Positions 49,685 through 57,969 of a stretch of DNA of 64,000 nt are shown here, in pieces. Each line of letters begins with the position of its first letter. Position 1 is the first letter of the stretch. The stretch is from CADEDH01 sp039029735 (GTDB lineage Bacteria; Actinomycetota; Acidimicrobiia; Acidimicrobiales; SZUA-35): NCBI GenBank assembly GCA_039029735.1, contig JBCCFL010000002.1:62001-126000 (forward strand), in the 5' to 3' direction. Under the pieces are notes generated by a model, which made no database searches, had not been told where the DNA came from, and was given only the letters and a program-made list of their open reading frames with translations. The translations under genes and the position numbers were made by a program.

Positions 49685-49769
49685 CCGATGGCGAATCTAC
49701 TGGGCGCAGGTCAAGCGGCCCTCCTCGGCGGCGCGACTGCGGGCACCCGATCTGTTGAGGTGTGAACCC

Positions 49770-50495
49770 TCAGGCCACGTCGGTGGTGTTCAACCGCCAG
49801 GCCGTGAGGGCCACGGCGGTGGCAGTGACAACGAGCGGCACGATGATGCCGACCGACAGTGAGCTCTCGGCGAGCGGGAGCCCCACGTTGGTGATGTCGG
49901 AGAGCACCGAGGCCGGGTAGGTGTTGATCGACACTCGGGCGGCGCCTGCGAACAGGCGGGACACCGTCACCTCCCACACGAACACGTACAGCAGGCCCCA
50001 GATCAGGGCCCGACGCACGAGCAGGCCGAAGAAAGTGAACAGCCCGGTGTAGGCCACGGCGCCGAGGGCCATGGCCAGGGCCGTGGCTCCGATCGTTCGC
50101 ATGTTGAACTCGGAGTTGGCCGTGCCCAGCGCGGCGGCGATAGTGAGCGGGATCACGGTGGCCGGTACAGCCACCGTGGCCGACGCCAGCCATCCGGCGA
50201 GCGCCACGATCCAGCGCGAGACCGGGCGGATCCAGATGTACACGAGCGTCTCGTCGTCGACGAGGTGGCCGAAGGTGGAGCTGGCCATCACAAGGCACAG
50301 GATCGGCACCGTGAGGCCGAGCCCGTACACCGACAGGAAACCGACCATGTCCTGCACCACGCCGGGGCTGTCGTCGCGGGCGATGAGGAACGCCACGAGG
50401 ATGGCGAGGGCCCCCAGGGCGCCGGCCAGCGCCAGGCGGGCGGCGCTGAGCTGCTGGCGCAGCAGCAGCCGGTAGAGGCCGATGAATGCGTCCAT
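49770..50495 (-). CDS. ABC transporter permease, ABC-2 type
   Basis: The 241-residue protein has about six membrane helices (including LALAGALGALAILVAFLIA, VVQDMVGFLSVYGLGLTVPILCLVMASSTFG and AVAYTGLFTFFGLLVRRALIWGLLYVFVWEV) and a DETLVYIWIRPVSRW cytoplasmic loop typical of ABC-2 exporters. It is the last gene of a four-gene operon and its ATG shares one base with the preceding ATPase stop. Confidence 0.85.
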   Translation of the reverse strand: MDAFIGLYRLLLRQQLSAARLALAGALGALAILVAFLIARDDSPGVVQDMVGFLSVYGLGLTVPILCLVMASSTFGHLVDDETLVYIWIRPVSRWIVALAGWLASATVAVPATVIPLTIAAALGTANSEFNMRTIGATALAMALGAVAYTGLFTFFGLLVRRALIWGLLYVFVWEVTVSRLFAGAARVSINTYPASVLSDITNVGLPLAESSLSVGIIVPLVVTATAVALTAWRLNTTDVA

Positions 50496-51628
50496 CAGCC
50501 GAACCCCACCAAGTAGCGGAACACGCTCTCGAGGTCGTCGTCGAGCGGGGTCACCTCGTCGAGACGGCTCTGGTGGTGGCGGGCCACCACGGCGAGGCGC
50601 TTCCGGAACGTGCGGACATCGTGGGTGGTCACGTCGAACTCCGTGTCGCTGGTGAGCGAGCAGCCCTGGATCGAGCCGTCGTTCAGCAGGGTGGCGCCCA
50701 CCGTGCGGGCGTTGGAACAGCGCACCCGGATGCGCAGCGGCTGATCATCCATCAGGCTGCGAATGGCGTGGAAGTTGCCCTGGGCGGCGAGGCGCCCCTT
50801 GGCCACCACGAGCACGTGGGAGCCGAACCGCTCCACCTCGTCGAGCACGTGGCTGGACACGATCACTGTGCGGCCCTGGTCGCCGAGCTGCTGGAACAGC
50901 TCCACCATCTGCCGCCGCTGCCGGGGGTCGAGGCCGTTGAGTGGTTCGTCGAGCACGATCACGGTGGGGTCGTGCACGATTGCCGACGCGATCTTGACTC
51001 GCTGGCGCATGCCCTTGGAGTAGGCCCCGAGAGGGCGCTTCAAGTCGGGGTCGAGTTCGACGGTTTCGAGCGCGGCACGAGCCCGGGCCTGGGGGTCGGG
51101 CATGTTCGACAACACAGCGGCGAGGGTGACCACGTCGAGGCAGCGCTCCCGATCGAACACCCCGTCCTGCTGGGGCACGAGGCCGATGCGGCCCCGGGCC
51201 TCGGCGTCGGTGCGGGGATTGCCACCGGCCACCCAGATCTCACCGGTGGACGGCGGGGTGAGCCCGCACAGCAGACGGATCAGCGTCGACTTGCCGGCGC
51301 CGTTTGGCCCGAGCAGCGCCGTGACACCGGGGCGGATCGCAAACGTCACGTCGGAAACGGCCACGAGCGGGCCGAACGACTTCGACAGGCGCTGGGCCAC
51401 CACCGTGGCGTCGTCCGGAGGCCAGGCGCCGGCCGCCGGAGCCGGGGGCAGACCACTCGGCGACGGTGCCGCTGGGGCAGGGGGTGCAGCCGCCGTCGGG
51501 GCGCCGGGGGGCGCTGGCTGGCCAGGCTGGGCTGGAGGCCCGGGAGGGGCGGGCGGCCCGGGCGGGCCCGGAGGGGTAGGCCGTCCGGGAGGCGCCGGCG
51601 AGGACGGAGGGGGAGGCACGGAGGTCAT
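50495..51628 (-). CDS. ABC transporter ATP-binding protein with proline-rich N-terminus
   Basis: The 377-residue protein starts with about 75 residues that are mostly Pro, Ala and Gly (repeats such as PPGPPGPPAPPGPP). An ABC domain follows: Walker A GPNGAGKST, Q-loop LVPQQDG, signature YSKGMRQRVKIA, Walker B VIVLDEPLNGLDP and SSHVLDEV. The start is ATG 51628, overlapping the upstream permease by ATGA; a longer open frame would run inside that permease. The Pro-rich arm is not part of the ABC fold. Confidence 0.9.
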   Translation of the reverse strand: MTSVPPPPSSPAPPGRPTPPGPPGPPAPPGPPAQPGQPAPPGAPTAAAPPAPAAPSPSGLPPAPAAGAWPPDDATVVAQRLSKSFGPLVAVSDVTFAIRPGVTALLGPNGAGKSTLIRLLCGLTPPSTGEIWVAGGNPRTDAEARGRIGLVPQQDGVFDRERCLDVVTLAAVLSNMPDPQARARAALETVELDPDLKRPLGAYSKGMRQRVKIASAIVHDPTVIVLDEPLNGLDPRQRRQMVELFQQLGDQGRTVIVSSHVLDEVERFGSHVLVVAKGRLAAQGNFHAIRSLMDDQPLRIRVRCSNARTVGATLLNDGSIQGCSLTSDTEFDVTTHDVRTFRKRLAVVARHHQSRLDEVTPLDDDLESVFRYLVGFG

Positions 51629-52515
51629 CGGCGCACCAGCAGTCGTCGGTAGCGGACCCACACCCAGCCGAGCGAGATGCCGACCCAGAAGAACCAGGCG
51701 GCCCACAGCGTCCAGGTCGGGTTGTCGAGCGTTGACCAGTTCCCATTGCCGGCCTCGTCCTGCACCCGGAAGATCAGCTCCTGGGGAAGCGACAGCACGT
51801 TGGCGAGGCGCACCACGGGGCTCACGTCGGTGGACTCGTCGAGGATCGAGGTGATGATCCCGGCCCCGGGGATCGCGGCCAGCACGGCGGCGATGGCCAC
51901 GGTGGCCCGGTCGGTGGTGGCGCTGATGCCGAGGGCGATGGCCGTGTACAGCGTGCCGATCACCGCCGAGGACACGAGGATCCGCCCGAAGGTTCGCATC
52001 CACTCCACGAACCCGTCGGGGCCCATGTTCTGCAGCGAGAAGGCGATCAGCATCAGCAGCGGCGGCCCGAGCGTGACCAACAACAACAGGAGGAACACGC
52101 TGATCGCCTTGCCGAGCAAGTAGAAGGGGCGGTTCAGCGGTGAGGCCAGGTACACCCCGAGCAGACCGGTGCGGCGATCAGTGCACAGCAACTCGGGGGC
52201 CACGAACCCGGCGAACAGGTAGATCGGGGCCACGATCGAGCCGTAGTACTCGGCGAAGCTCGGCAGGAACTCCTCGGTGCCGATCGGCACGATGGCGGCG
52301 AAGCCGATGAACGCGATCGCTGGGACGTAGGCGAGGAACACCACCACCACGGGGATGATCTTGTAGCGGCCCGCTCGGCCCAGCCCGAGCGCGTGGCGCA
52401 CGCTGTGGCGTACCAGGGAACGAACGGCGCCCCCGAGCCCGGTGCGCTCACCCTCGTACCGGCGATAGCCCCGGTCGTAGATCTGGGCTTCGGATTGCAT
52501 CGGCGTACTACTCAT
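51625..52515 (-). CDS. ABC transporter permease, ABC-2 type
   Basis: The 296-residue protein has a cytoplasmic N-terminus (AQIYDRGYRRYEGERTG) and about six membrane helices (among them KIIPVVVVFLAYVPAIAFIGFAAIVPIG and ISVFLLLLLVTLGPPLLMLIAF). The TDRRTGLLGVYLASPLNRP loop is typical of ABC-2 permeases. It overlaps genes on both sides by four bases. Confidence 0.87.
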   Translation of the reverse strand: MSSTPMQSEAQIYDRGYRRYEGERTGLGGAVRSLVRHSVRHALGLGRAGRYKIIPVVVVFLAYVPAIAFIGFAAIVPIGTEEFLPSFAEYYGSIVAPIYLFAGFVAPELLCTDRRTGLLGVYLASPLNRPFYLLGKAISVFLLLLLVTLGPPLLMLIAFSLQNMGPDGFVEWMRTFGRILVSSAVIGTLYTAIALGISATTDRATVAIAAVLAAIPGAGIITSILDESTDVSPVVRLANVLSLPQELIFRVQDEAGNGNWSTLDNPTWTLWAAWFFWVGISLGWVWVRYRRLLVRR

Positions 52516-53438
52516 CCCATGCGCTCCAGGAATACGTCTTCAAGGCTGAGGCGACGGCGGTGGAGCCGGACGATGCCCACGTCAGCGTCGGCGCAGGCGT
52601 CGCGGGCGATGTCGAACACGAGATCGTCGTCTCCGGCCACGTTGATTCGGCGCCCGTCAGCCACGGCCTCATATCCCTGGCGGCGCATGCCGGAGGCGAT
52701 GTGCTCGACCGTGGTGGCATCGGTGTCGAGCTCGACCAGCACGCCGGTGTCGCCCGAGCCTCGCAGTTCGTCGAGCGAGCCTGCGGCCAGCGTGCGTCCG
52801 TCGCCGACGATCACGGCGCTGTCGCAGATCTGCTCCACCTCGTCGAGGAGGTGCGACGACAACAGCACGTGGATCCCGAAGTTGGCGGCGATCGTGGAGA
52901 TCAATTCGAGCATCGCGTCCCGCTGCATCGGGTCGAGCCCGTCGGTGGGCTCGTCGAGCAGGATCAGCTTGGGGTCATGGGCGATGGCCTGGGCCAGCTT
53001 CACCCGCTGACGCTGACCGGTACTCATCGTGCCCATGGGTCGGAACCGCTCCTCGCCGAGGCCGACGAGCCAGAGCGCATCGCTGGCCCGGGTGTTGGCC
53101 TCGTCGCGGGGGAGGCCGTGTAGTTCGGCGATGTGGCGCACGAACTCGTCGGCCCGGAGATCGGGCGGGAGGGTGTGGTGCTCGGGGGCGTAGCCGGTGA
53201 GGCCCCGAACGTCGGCGCCGGCCGACCAGGGATCCTGGCCATACACCTGGAGGGTGCCCCCGTCGATCGGGTGGAGCCCGAGGATCATGCCCAGCAGCGT
53301 GGTTTTGCCGGCGCCGTTGGCCCCGAGCAGCCCGGTGATGCCGGGGGTGATGTCGAAGTCGACACCATGAAGGACCTGGACTCGTCCATAGCCCTTCCGT
53401 ACGCCACGTGCCTGTACAAGCACCTCGTCGCCTGCCAC
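52512..53438 (-). CDS. ABC transporter ATP-binding protein
   Basis: First gene of the ABC operon. The 308-residue protein has Walker A GANGAGKTT, Q-loop YAPEHHTLP, signature MSTGQRQRVKLAQ, Walker B LILLDEPTDGLDP, SSHLLDEV, and a C-terminal DrrA-like regulatory segment ending LSLEDVFLERMG. GTG 53438 is six bases after CATAGT on this strand. With the next three genes it gives two ATPases and two permeases, probably a heteromeric exporter. Confidence 0.9.
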   Translation of the reverse strand: MAGDEVLVQARGVRKGYGRVQVLHGVDFDITPGITGLLGANGAGKTTLLGMILGLHPIDGGTLQVYGQDPWSAGADVRGLTGYAPEHHTLPPDLRADEFVRHIAELHGLPRDEANTRASDALWLVGLGEERFRPMGTMSTGQRQRVKLAQAIAHDPKLILLDEPTDGLDPMQRDAMLELISTIAANFGIHVLLSSHLLDEVEQICDSAVIVGDGRTLAAGSLDELRGSGDTGVLVELDTDATTVEHIASGMRRQGYEAVADGRRINVAGDDDLVFDIARDACADADVGIVRLHRRRLSLEDVFLERMG

Positions 53439-53656
53439 GCCGTCACTATGGCATAGCTGGATGCAGGCCCAATGGCAGCGTCGGCAATATCGATCTCGGG
53501 GAGGACCGGGGGTGGGTCGAATGGCCCATGTCCTCGTGGTCCTCGCGGACCACCCGAACGCTCAACCCGTAGGCCGCTGGGCCGATGCGAGAGGCATCGA
53601 TCACGGCCCGGGCCCGACTCGTCGGTACCCGAGGCCTCCGTCAAGGAGGACTTGCC
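53439..53656 (+). other. 218-bp divergent gap with hairpins
   Basis: The gap separates the minus-strand ABC operon from the plus-strand secreted protein gene. It holds the operon -10 (CATAGT, complement of 53445-53450), and two perfect stems on the plus strand: GTGGTCC/GGACCAC at 53536-53553 and CGATGC/GCATCG at 53583-53599. AAGGAGGA at 53644-53651 is the ribosome-binding site of the downstream gene. No gene was seen. Confidence 0.5.
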
Positions 53657-55195
53657 ATGCACCCATCTCTGCGCCTCGCTCCGGAACGAGGCCACCTCGC
53701 CGGCCCGAAGGCGCGCCGCCTTGCCGGGGTGATGGTGGCACTGATCGCCCTGATGCTCGCGCTGCCCTCGGCGGCGAGTGCAACGACCACCGTCGACGAC
53801 GCGACCGAGGCCGGATCCGACGTGGCCGCCGTTGCCTCGGTTGGTGATGGCGGCAGTGCCACCACCGCCACGGCGCTGAACGGCGCACCGTCGCCCCGAG
53901 CTGCTCTGTTGGTCGACGGCGGTGCCACGCTCGTGGTGGCCTCGGCCACGAATCGCACGCTGGTCGAGTTTCGACTGGGAACGCCTGGCGACCTCTCCAC
54001 CGCCACCGTGGTGGCCGACGGCGGCACCTTCGACGTGGCGGATCGCGCCGGTGACGTACGAGCGATGGCGGCCGGGGCCGATGGCACGACGCTGCTGGTG
54101 GCCACCAGCGCTGGCGAGGTCCACGAGTTCAGGCGGGCCGGGTCGATCGGCTCGCTGACGTTCGTGCGCACCGTGGTGCTCGGCGCCGGTGTTGCCATCG
54201 ACGAGCTGATATTCGCGCCCGACGGGTCGGCCGTGCACACCCTCGACGCCGCCACCGGCACCATCCGGTCCTACCGCCTGGGCCAGCCGTACGACCTGGC
54301 CAGTGTCGATCCCCTCGCCGTGGCCAGCCAGCTCGGCGTCTCCGGCATCGTGGCGCTCGTGCCCAACGCAACATTCTCATCAATGACCGCCGTGATCGGT
54401 GGCAGCGCATCACAGCGGCAGGCCTATCGCCTTGGCGTCCCCGGCGACCCGGGATCCGGCCAACCCGACGGTTCGCCGGTGGCGATCGCCCAGGTGACCG
54501 GCACCGTCCACGATGCAGTGCTCGGAGCCGACGGCACCCTGTGGGTGCTGTTCGACGGACCCGACTCGACCGACGCGAGCATCCAGGCCGCTTCCACCAC
54601 TGCGTCCATCCCTGCACCTGAGGGCGACGAGTCCGAGGCGCCGCGAATCGAGGTGGCCGGCGTTGTCGTCGTGGCTGAGGCATCCGCCGCTGCGGTGTCG
54701 CCCACTGCTGACGGGCAGGCCGTCACACCGGCCGCAGCGGTGACCGCCGCACCCGTGGTGGCGGAAGCCCCGACCACCAGCACCGAGCAGGCGCGCACCC
54801 CGGTGATCGCCACCCCGTCGCTCTCGTCTGAGCTCCCCGGCTACACCGGCGCATCGGCGGGGTCGGCTGGGGCCGCCGCAACAGGCGCGTCGGAGTCCTT
54901 CGTTGCTGCCGCCTGGCTTGAAGCGCAGCGCCAGGCTGGCGCCGATGCAGCGGCGCTCCCCTTCTTCGACCGGTCGGGCTCACTCTTCGGCTTGCCGCCG
55001 ATCGACGAGCTCGCCCCGGGGGAGGCCCCGATGGAGTCCGACGTCGCATTGGGCGAACCGGTCACCGTGCTCGGCAGTGAAGCGGTCGACGACGACAGCG
55101 TGAACCCAGCCGGGCTTCTCGCCGCCCTCGGCGTGATCGTGATCGTGCTCGGCGGTGCTGCGTTCGTGGTGACCCGCGATCAGCGCTGGTCGTAG
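53657..55195 (+). CDS. Secreted, C-terminally membrane-anchored beta-rich protein
   Basis: The 512-residue protein has a signal peptide (RRLAGVMVALIALMLALPSAASA, residues about 21-43). A repetitive beta-rich region follows to about residue 320, with blades such as RTLVEFRLGTPGDLSTATVVADGG, EVHEFRRAGSIGSL and RSYRLGQPYDLASV, resembling a small beta-propeller. An Ala/Thr/Ser-rich linker leads to a C-terminal membrane helix (LLAALGVIVIVLGGAAFVVTRDQRW). ATG 53657 has AAGGAGGA upstream. The exposed domain is outside the cell; its ligand is unknown. Confidence 0.75.
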   Translation: MHPSLRLAPERGHLAGPKARRLAGVMVALIALMLALPSAASATTTVDDATEAGSDVAAVASVGDGGSATTATALNGAPSPRAALLVDGGATLVVASATNRTLVEFRLGTPGDLSTATVVADGGTFDVADRAGDVRAMAAGADGTTLLVATSAGEVHEFRRAGSIGSLTFVRTVVLGAGVAIDELIFAPDGSAVHTLDAATGTIRSYRLGQPYDLASVDPLAVASQLGVSGIVALVPNATFSSMTAVIGGSASQRQAYRLGVPGDPGSGQPDGSPVAIAQVTGTVHDAVLGADGTLWVLFDGPDSTDASIQAASTTASIPAPEGDESEAPRIEVAGVVVVAEASAAAVSPTADGQAVTPAAAVTAAPVVAEAPTTSTEQARTPVIATPSLSSELPGYTGASAGSAGAAATGASESFVAAAWLEAQRQAGADAAALPFFDRSGSLFGLPPIDELAPGEAPMESDVALGEPVTVLGSEAVDDDSVNPAGLLAALGVIVIVLGGAAFVVTRDQRWS

Positions 55196-55237
55196 CCACC
55201 GGCGGGTGGCCTCACGCCGCTCGCGACCTGCAACACG

Positions 55238-55909
55238 TCACACCGTGATGAGGTGACCGGCCAGGAATGCCTTCGTTCGATCCCATGCCAGTTCGGCGGC
55301 GGCCTCGTCGAAGGTGTCACCCTCTTCGAAGAACCAGTGCCTCGTGCCGGGATAGAGGTGGAACTCGGTTTCGGAACCACCGAGGCGGATGAAGGCCTCG
55401 GTGGTCACCCGATCCTCCTCGCTCACGATGTGATCGTCGTCGGCGTAGTGGCCCTGGAACGTGGCGTGGGCCTCGTCGAAGTCGATCGACTGGGCGCCGT
55501 AGAACGCAACCGCAGCACCGACCGCCTGACCCATGCGGGCACTCACCCACAGCGCCAGTGAGGCGCCCATCGAGAACCCGATGACCCCGATCGGCCGGTT
55601 CGGCTCGATCGACATCGCCCGTAGGGTGTGGGCCGACGACATGATGAGGCCAGACACCTCGTCGGGGTCGACACCGCCGAGTACCGCCTCACCCTCGGCC
55701 TCGGTAACGGGCTGCACGCCGTCGAACATGTCGGGGGCAAGCACCGTGTAGCCCTCGCCCGCAAGGCGGCGGCAGAAGTCACGAACCCAGCCGTTCAGGC
55801 CCCACCAGGAGTGGAGCACCAGAACACCCGGCCCGCTCTCGCCTCCCGGAGGGTCGACCAGGAAGGCCTCCCCGGCGCGGCGGTTGGTGAATGGCGAGCC
55901 GTCGACCAT
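55238..55909 (-). CDS. Dienelactone-hydrolase-family protein with serine nucleophile
   Basis: The 223-residue protein has the DLH fold: GVLVLHSWWGLNGWVRDFCRRLAGEGYTVLAPD, the elbow GVIGFSMGASLALW, an acidic turn in GHYADDDHIV, and TRHWFFEE with the histidine. Classical dienelactone hydrolase has cysteine in GFCxGG; this protein has serine, so it is probably a general esterase. ATG 55909 is six bases after TAGGGT on this strand (complement of 55916-55921). Confidence 0.85.
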   Translation of the reverse strand: MVDGSPFTNRRAGEAFLVDPPGGESGPGVLVLHSWWGLNGWVRDFCRRLAGEGYTVLAPDMFDGVQPVTEAEGEAVLGGVDPDEVSGLIMSSAHTLRAMSIEPNRPIGVIGFSMGASLALWVSARMGQAVGAAVAFYGAQSIDFDEAHATFQGHYADDDHIVSEEDRVTTEAFIRLGGSETEFHLYPGTRHWFFEEGDTFDEAAAELAWDRTKAFLAGHLITV

Positions 55910-55953
55910 GGTCCGACCCTACTCGACCTCTCCCCAGCGCGTAGGTGGCGACA

Positions 55954-55982
55954 TTGCACTGTTGATTACGTTCGTATACGCT
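55954..55982 (+). promoter_or_regulatory. Candidate promoter of the ADP-ribosyltransferase locus
   Basis: TTGCAC (55954-55959) and TACGCT (55977-55982) are spaced 17 bases apart in a locally AT-richer patch, giving a leader of about 100 bases to GTG 56092. Confidence 0.4.
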
Positions 55983-56091
55983 CATCTTCATCTTGTCGGG
56001 CCGGATGGCGTTCTGGCCCGGGGATTGCGCCCACGGCGCCGCTGAACGCAATGGCTGCAGTCGAGCACGGCTGCAGCGCCGAGGAGCGAGC

Positions 56092-57969
56092 GTGGGTGAG
56101 GCGGTATCGGTCGATCTCGACGACCTTCGAGCCTTCGTCGACCGCGGCGCCACGGTGGCGCAGTCGATCGGTCGGCATGGTGGTGTGCTCTCCGCGCCGC
56201 CAACGGGTGCTGTGGTGGCCGCCGCTCAGGTGCCGGCCGGCCTCGGCAGTCAGCTCCAGGCCTTGCTCGTCGCGCTGACCGAAACCGATCGGTTCGTGGC
56301 CGACGTCGCCCATGCCGTGCAACAGATCGACCTCGGCTACGGGCCGGGCATCGTCGCGTCGTTCCCCCGCCTGGTCGACGCTGCCGTCGCGGCCCGAGCT
56401 GCGGATCGTGGCGAGCTGTCGATTCCGGAGCAGGCGCAGCGGGCTCGGGCCTTCGCCCTCGGCCGGGCGGAGACGGCGTCGCTGTTGGCTGCGCACTTCC
56501 CCGGCGTGGCCGGCCGTTCGGGCGCCGCCGATCAGCTCACGGTCGACGATCTCCATTCGGCCGCGGCCGATCCCACGCTGCCGGCCGCCGTTCGAGACGC
56601 CGCGTACCGTCTGGCCGCCGACGCCACCCTTCGAGCCGACCTCGATGTGGCCATTCGCAGCGACCTCGGCGGAGGGTCGCCCGGTGGGTTCGATCGCCAT
56701 CACGCGGATGGGGTGGTGGCCCTGGCCGACCTCGAGGAGTTCGCCCGCCTCGACCACCAGGCTCGGGTACTGGCCGTGTGGGGCCCACTGCTCGACACCG
56801 CCGATCGCGGGTACGACCTCTCCACTGCCGATTCACTGATCGGGCCGGGCGCAGTCGAAGCGTTCGTGAACGATCCGGACATCCCGGTGCACGCCCGGCT
56901 CGTGGTGTTCGACACCTATGCGGAGGAGTTCGACCTTTCGCTCGACATCCGGGAGTCTCTCGAAGGGGAGTACGCCTTCGTCGACGGGGCCCACCCCCGA
57001 ACGGCGCTCGATGCCCGTTCGACCGGTGCCCCGGGATCGGCGTGGGTGCCGGTCGGTCCGCCCAGTGGGATGCGCGCTCCGGCGGGTCGCGCTCCCACCG
57101 GGCCGGCCGGTGGCGCTGGCCCTGCGATCGTCGCTGGCCTGTTCGTCGAGGCGGTCACGTTCGGGTGGGACCGTGGCTCGCGGCTGAAGGCCACCGTGAA
57201 CGGCGATCCGGCGGTGGTGCATCTCGACCCCCGCACGGGCGAGGCCACCCGCTACGAGCTCGACGCGCTCAGCGAGCTCACGCCGAGCCAGCGCAAGGCC
57301 TGGGTGGCGCACCTCGAAGCCCACGGCACGCCGCCGGCCGGCACGGTGGAGGCGGCGCGACCACCAAACCCGGACTGGGCCGCCACACCGGTGCTCCTTC
57401 CGCCTCCTGGCACCCACGCCGACCCGAACGGCACCATCGTCTACGACGACGATGGCAGCTTCTACGACGGCTACGAGTTGTCGCCGTCACAGCGCGACAG
57501 CGAGCCGCTGAGCGCAGACGAGCTGCACGCCATCGAGGAATACACTGGAGGCCTGTACTACGCGGTGAATCAGGCCCTGCGAGGCCGCATCCCGCCATCT
57601 GTCGGCACGGCCCACATCACGCTGCACCTCGAACTCGCCCTCGACAAGATGCCGCCATGGACCGACGGCCCTGTGTTCCGGGGCTCCCCAAATCTGCCCA
57701 GCGTTCCCGAGTCGCAGCTCGCTCCCGGGGTCATCCTCGAAGACGGCGCCTTCTGGAGTACGACCAGAGACGAGAACCGACCGTTCGAAGGCCGCTATCA
57801 ATACACAATCCAATCGTCGACGTCTGGTCGCATGATCGAACATCTCTCCACGCACGCACATGAGGCCGAGGTGCTGTTCCCGCCCGGAACGATGTTCGAG
57901 GTGCAGTCGGTCGAGCACGTGGACGACCAAGTCCACATCGTGTTGAACGAGTACGAGGAGGAGACATGA
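56092..57969 (+). CDS. Polymorphic-toxin-like protein with C-terminal ADP-ribosyltransferase domain
   Basis: The 625-residue protein (start GTG 56092, with GAGGAG at 56081-56086; TTG 55993 is a poorer option) has three parts. Residues 1-110 or so are helical with no signal peptide. The middle, to about 470, is acidic and helical, then Pro/Gly-rich. The C-terminus (about 473-625) is an ADP-ribosyltransferase: LSADELHAIEEYTGGLYYAVN, arginine motif PVFRGS (Arg530), serine motif FWSTT (Ser556), and HEAEVLFPPGTMFEV with Glu591 and Glu593. The intact R-S-ExE set is that of arginine-modifying toxins. The next gene, overlapping by ATGA, encodes an ADP-ribosylglycohydrolase. Delivery by a contact or type VII-like route is inferred from the long helical N-terminus only. 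Confidence 0.85.
   Translation: MGEAVSVDLDDLRAFVDRGATVAQSIGRHGGVLSAPPTGAVVAAAQVPAGLGSQLQALLVALTETDRFVADVAHAVQQIDLGYGPGIVASFPRLVDAAVAARAADRGELSIPEQAQRARAFALGRAETASLLAAHFPGVAGRSGAADQLTVDDLHSAAADPTLPAAVRDAAYRLAADATLRADLDVAIRSDLGGGSPGGFDRHHADGVVALADLEEFARLDHQARVLAVWGPLLDTADRGYDLSTADSLIGPGAVEAFVNDPDIPVHARLVVFDTYAEEFDLSLDIRESLEGEYAFVDGAHPRTALDARSTGAPGSAWVPVGPPSGMRAPAGRAPTGPAGGAGPAIVAGLFVEAVTFGWDRGSRLKATVNGDPAVVHLDPRTGEATRYELDALSELTPSQRKAWVAHLEAHGTPPAGTVEAARPPNPDWAATPVLLPPPGTHADPNGTIVYDDDGSFYDGYELSPSQRDSEPLSADELHAIEEYTGGLYYAVNQALRGRIPPSVGTAHITLHLELALDKMPPWTDGPVFRGSPNLPSVPESQLAPGVILEDGAFWSTTRDENRPFEGRYQYTIQSSTSGRMIEHLSTHAHEAEVLFPPGTMFEVQSVEHVDDQVHIVLNEYEEET

Noticed and set aside
51629..52003. In-frame extension upstream of the second ABC ATPase gene
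   Set aside because: It lies wholly inside the overlapping permease gene, and ATG 51628 forms the usual ATGA overlap.
47528..55195. Type VII or type VI secretion system near the ADP-ribosyltransferase locus
   Set aside because: The nearby transport genes are MATE and ABC-2 exporters; no EssC/EccC-type ATPase, WXG100 pair, Hcp, VgrG or PAAR protein is present in the window.
55993..56091. TTG 55993 as start of the ADP-ribosyltransferase protein
   Set aside because: The extra 33 residues are Cys/Arg-rich and unlike the rest, while GAGGAG sits five bases before GTG 56092.
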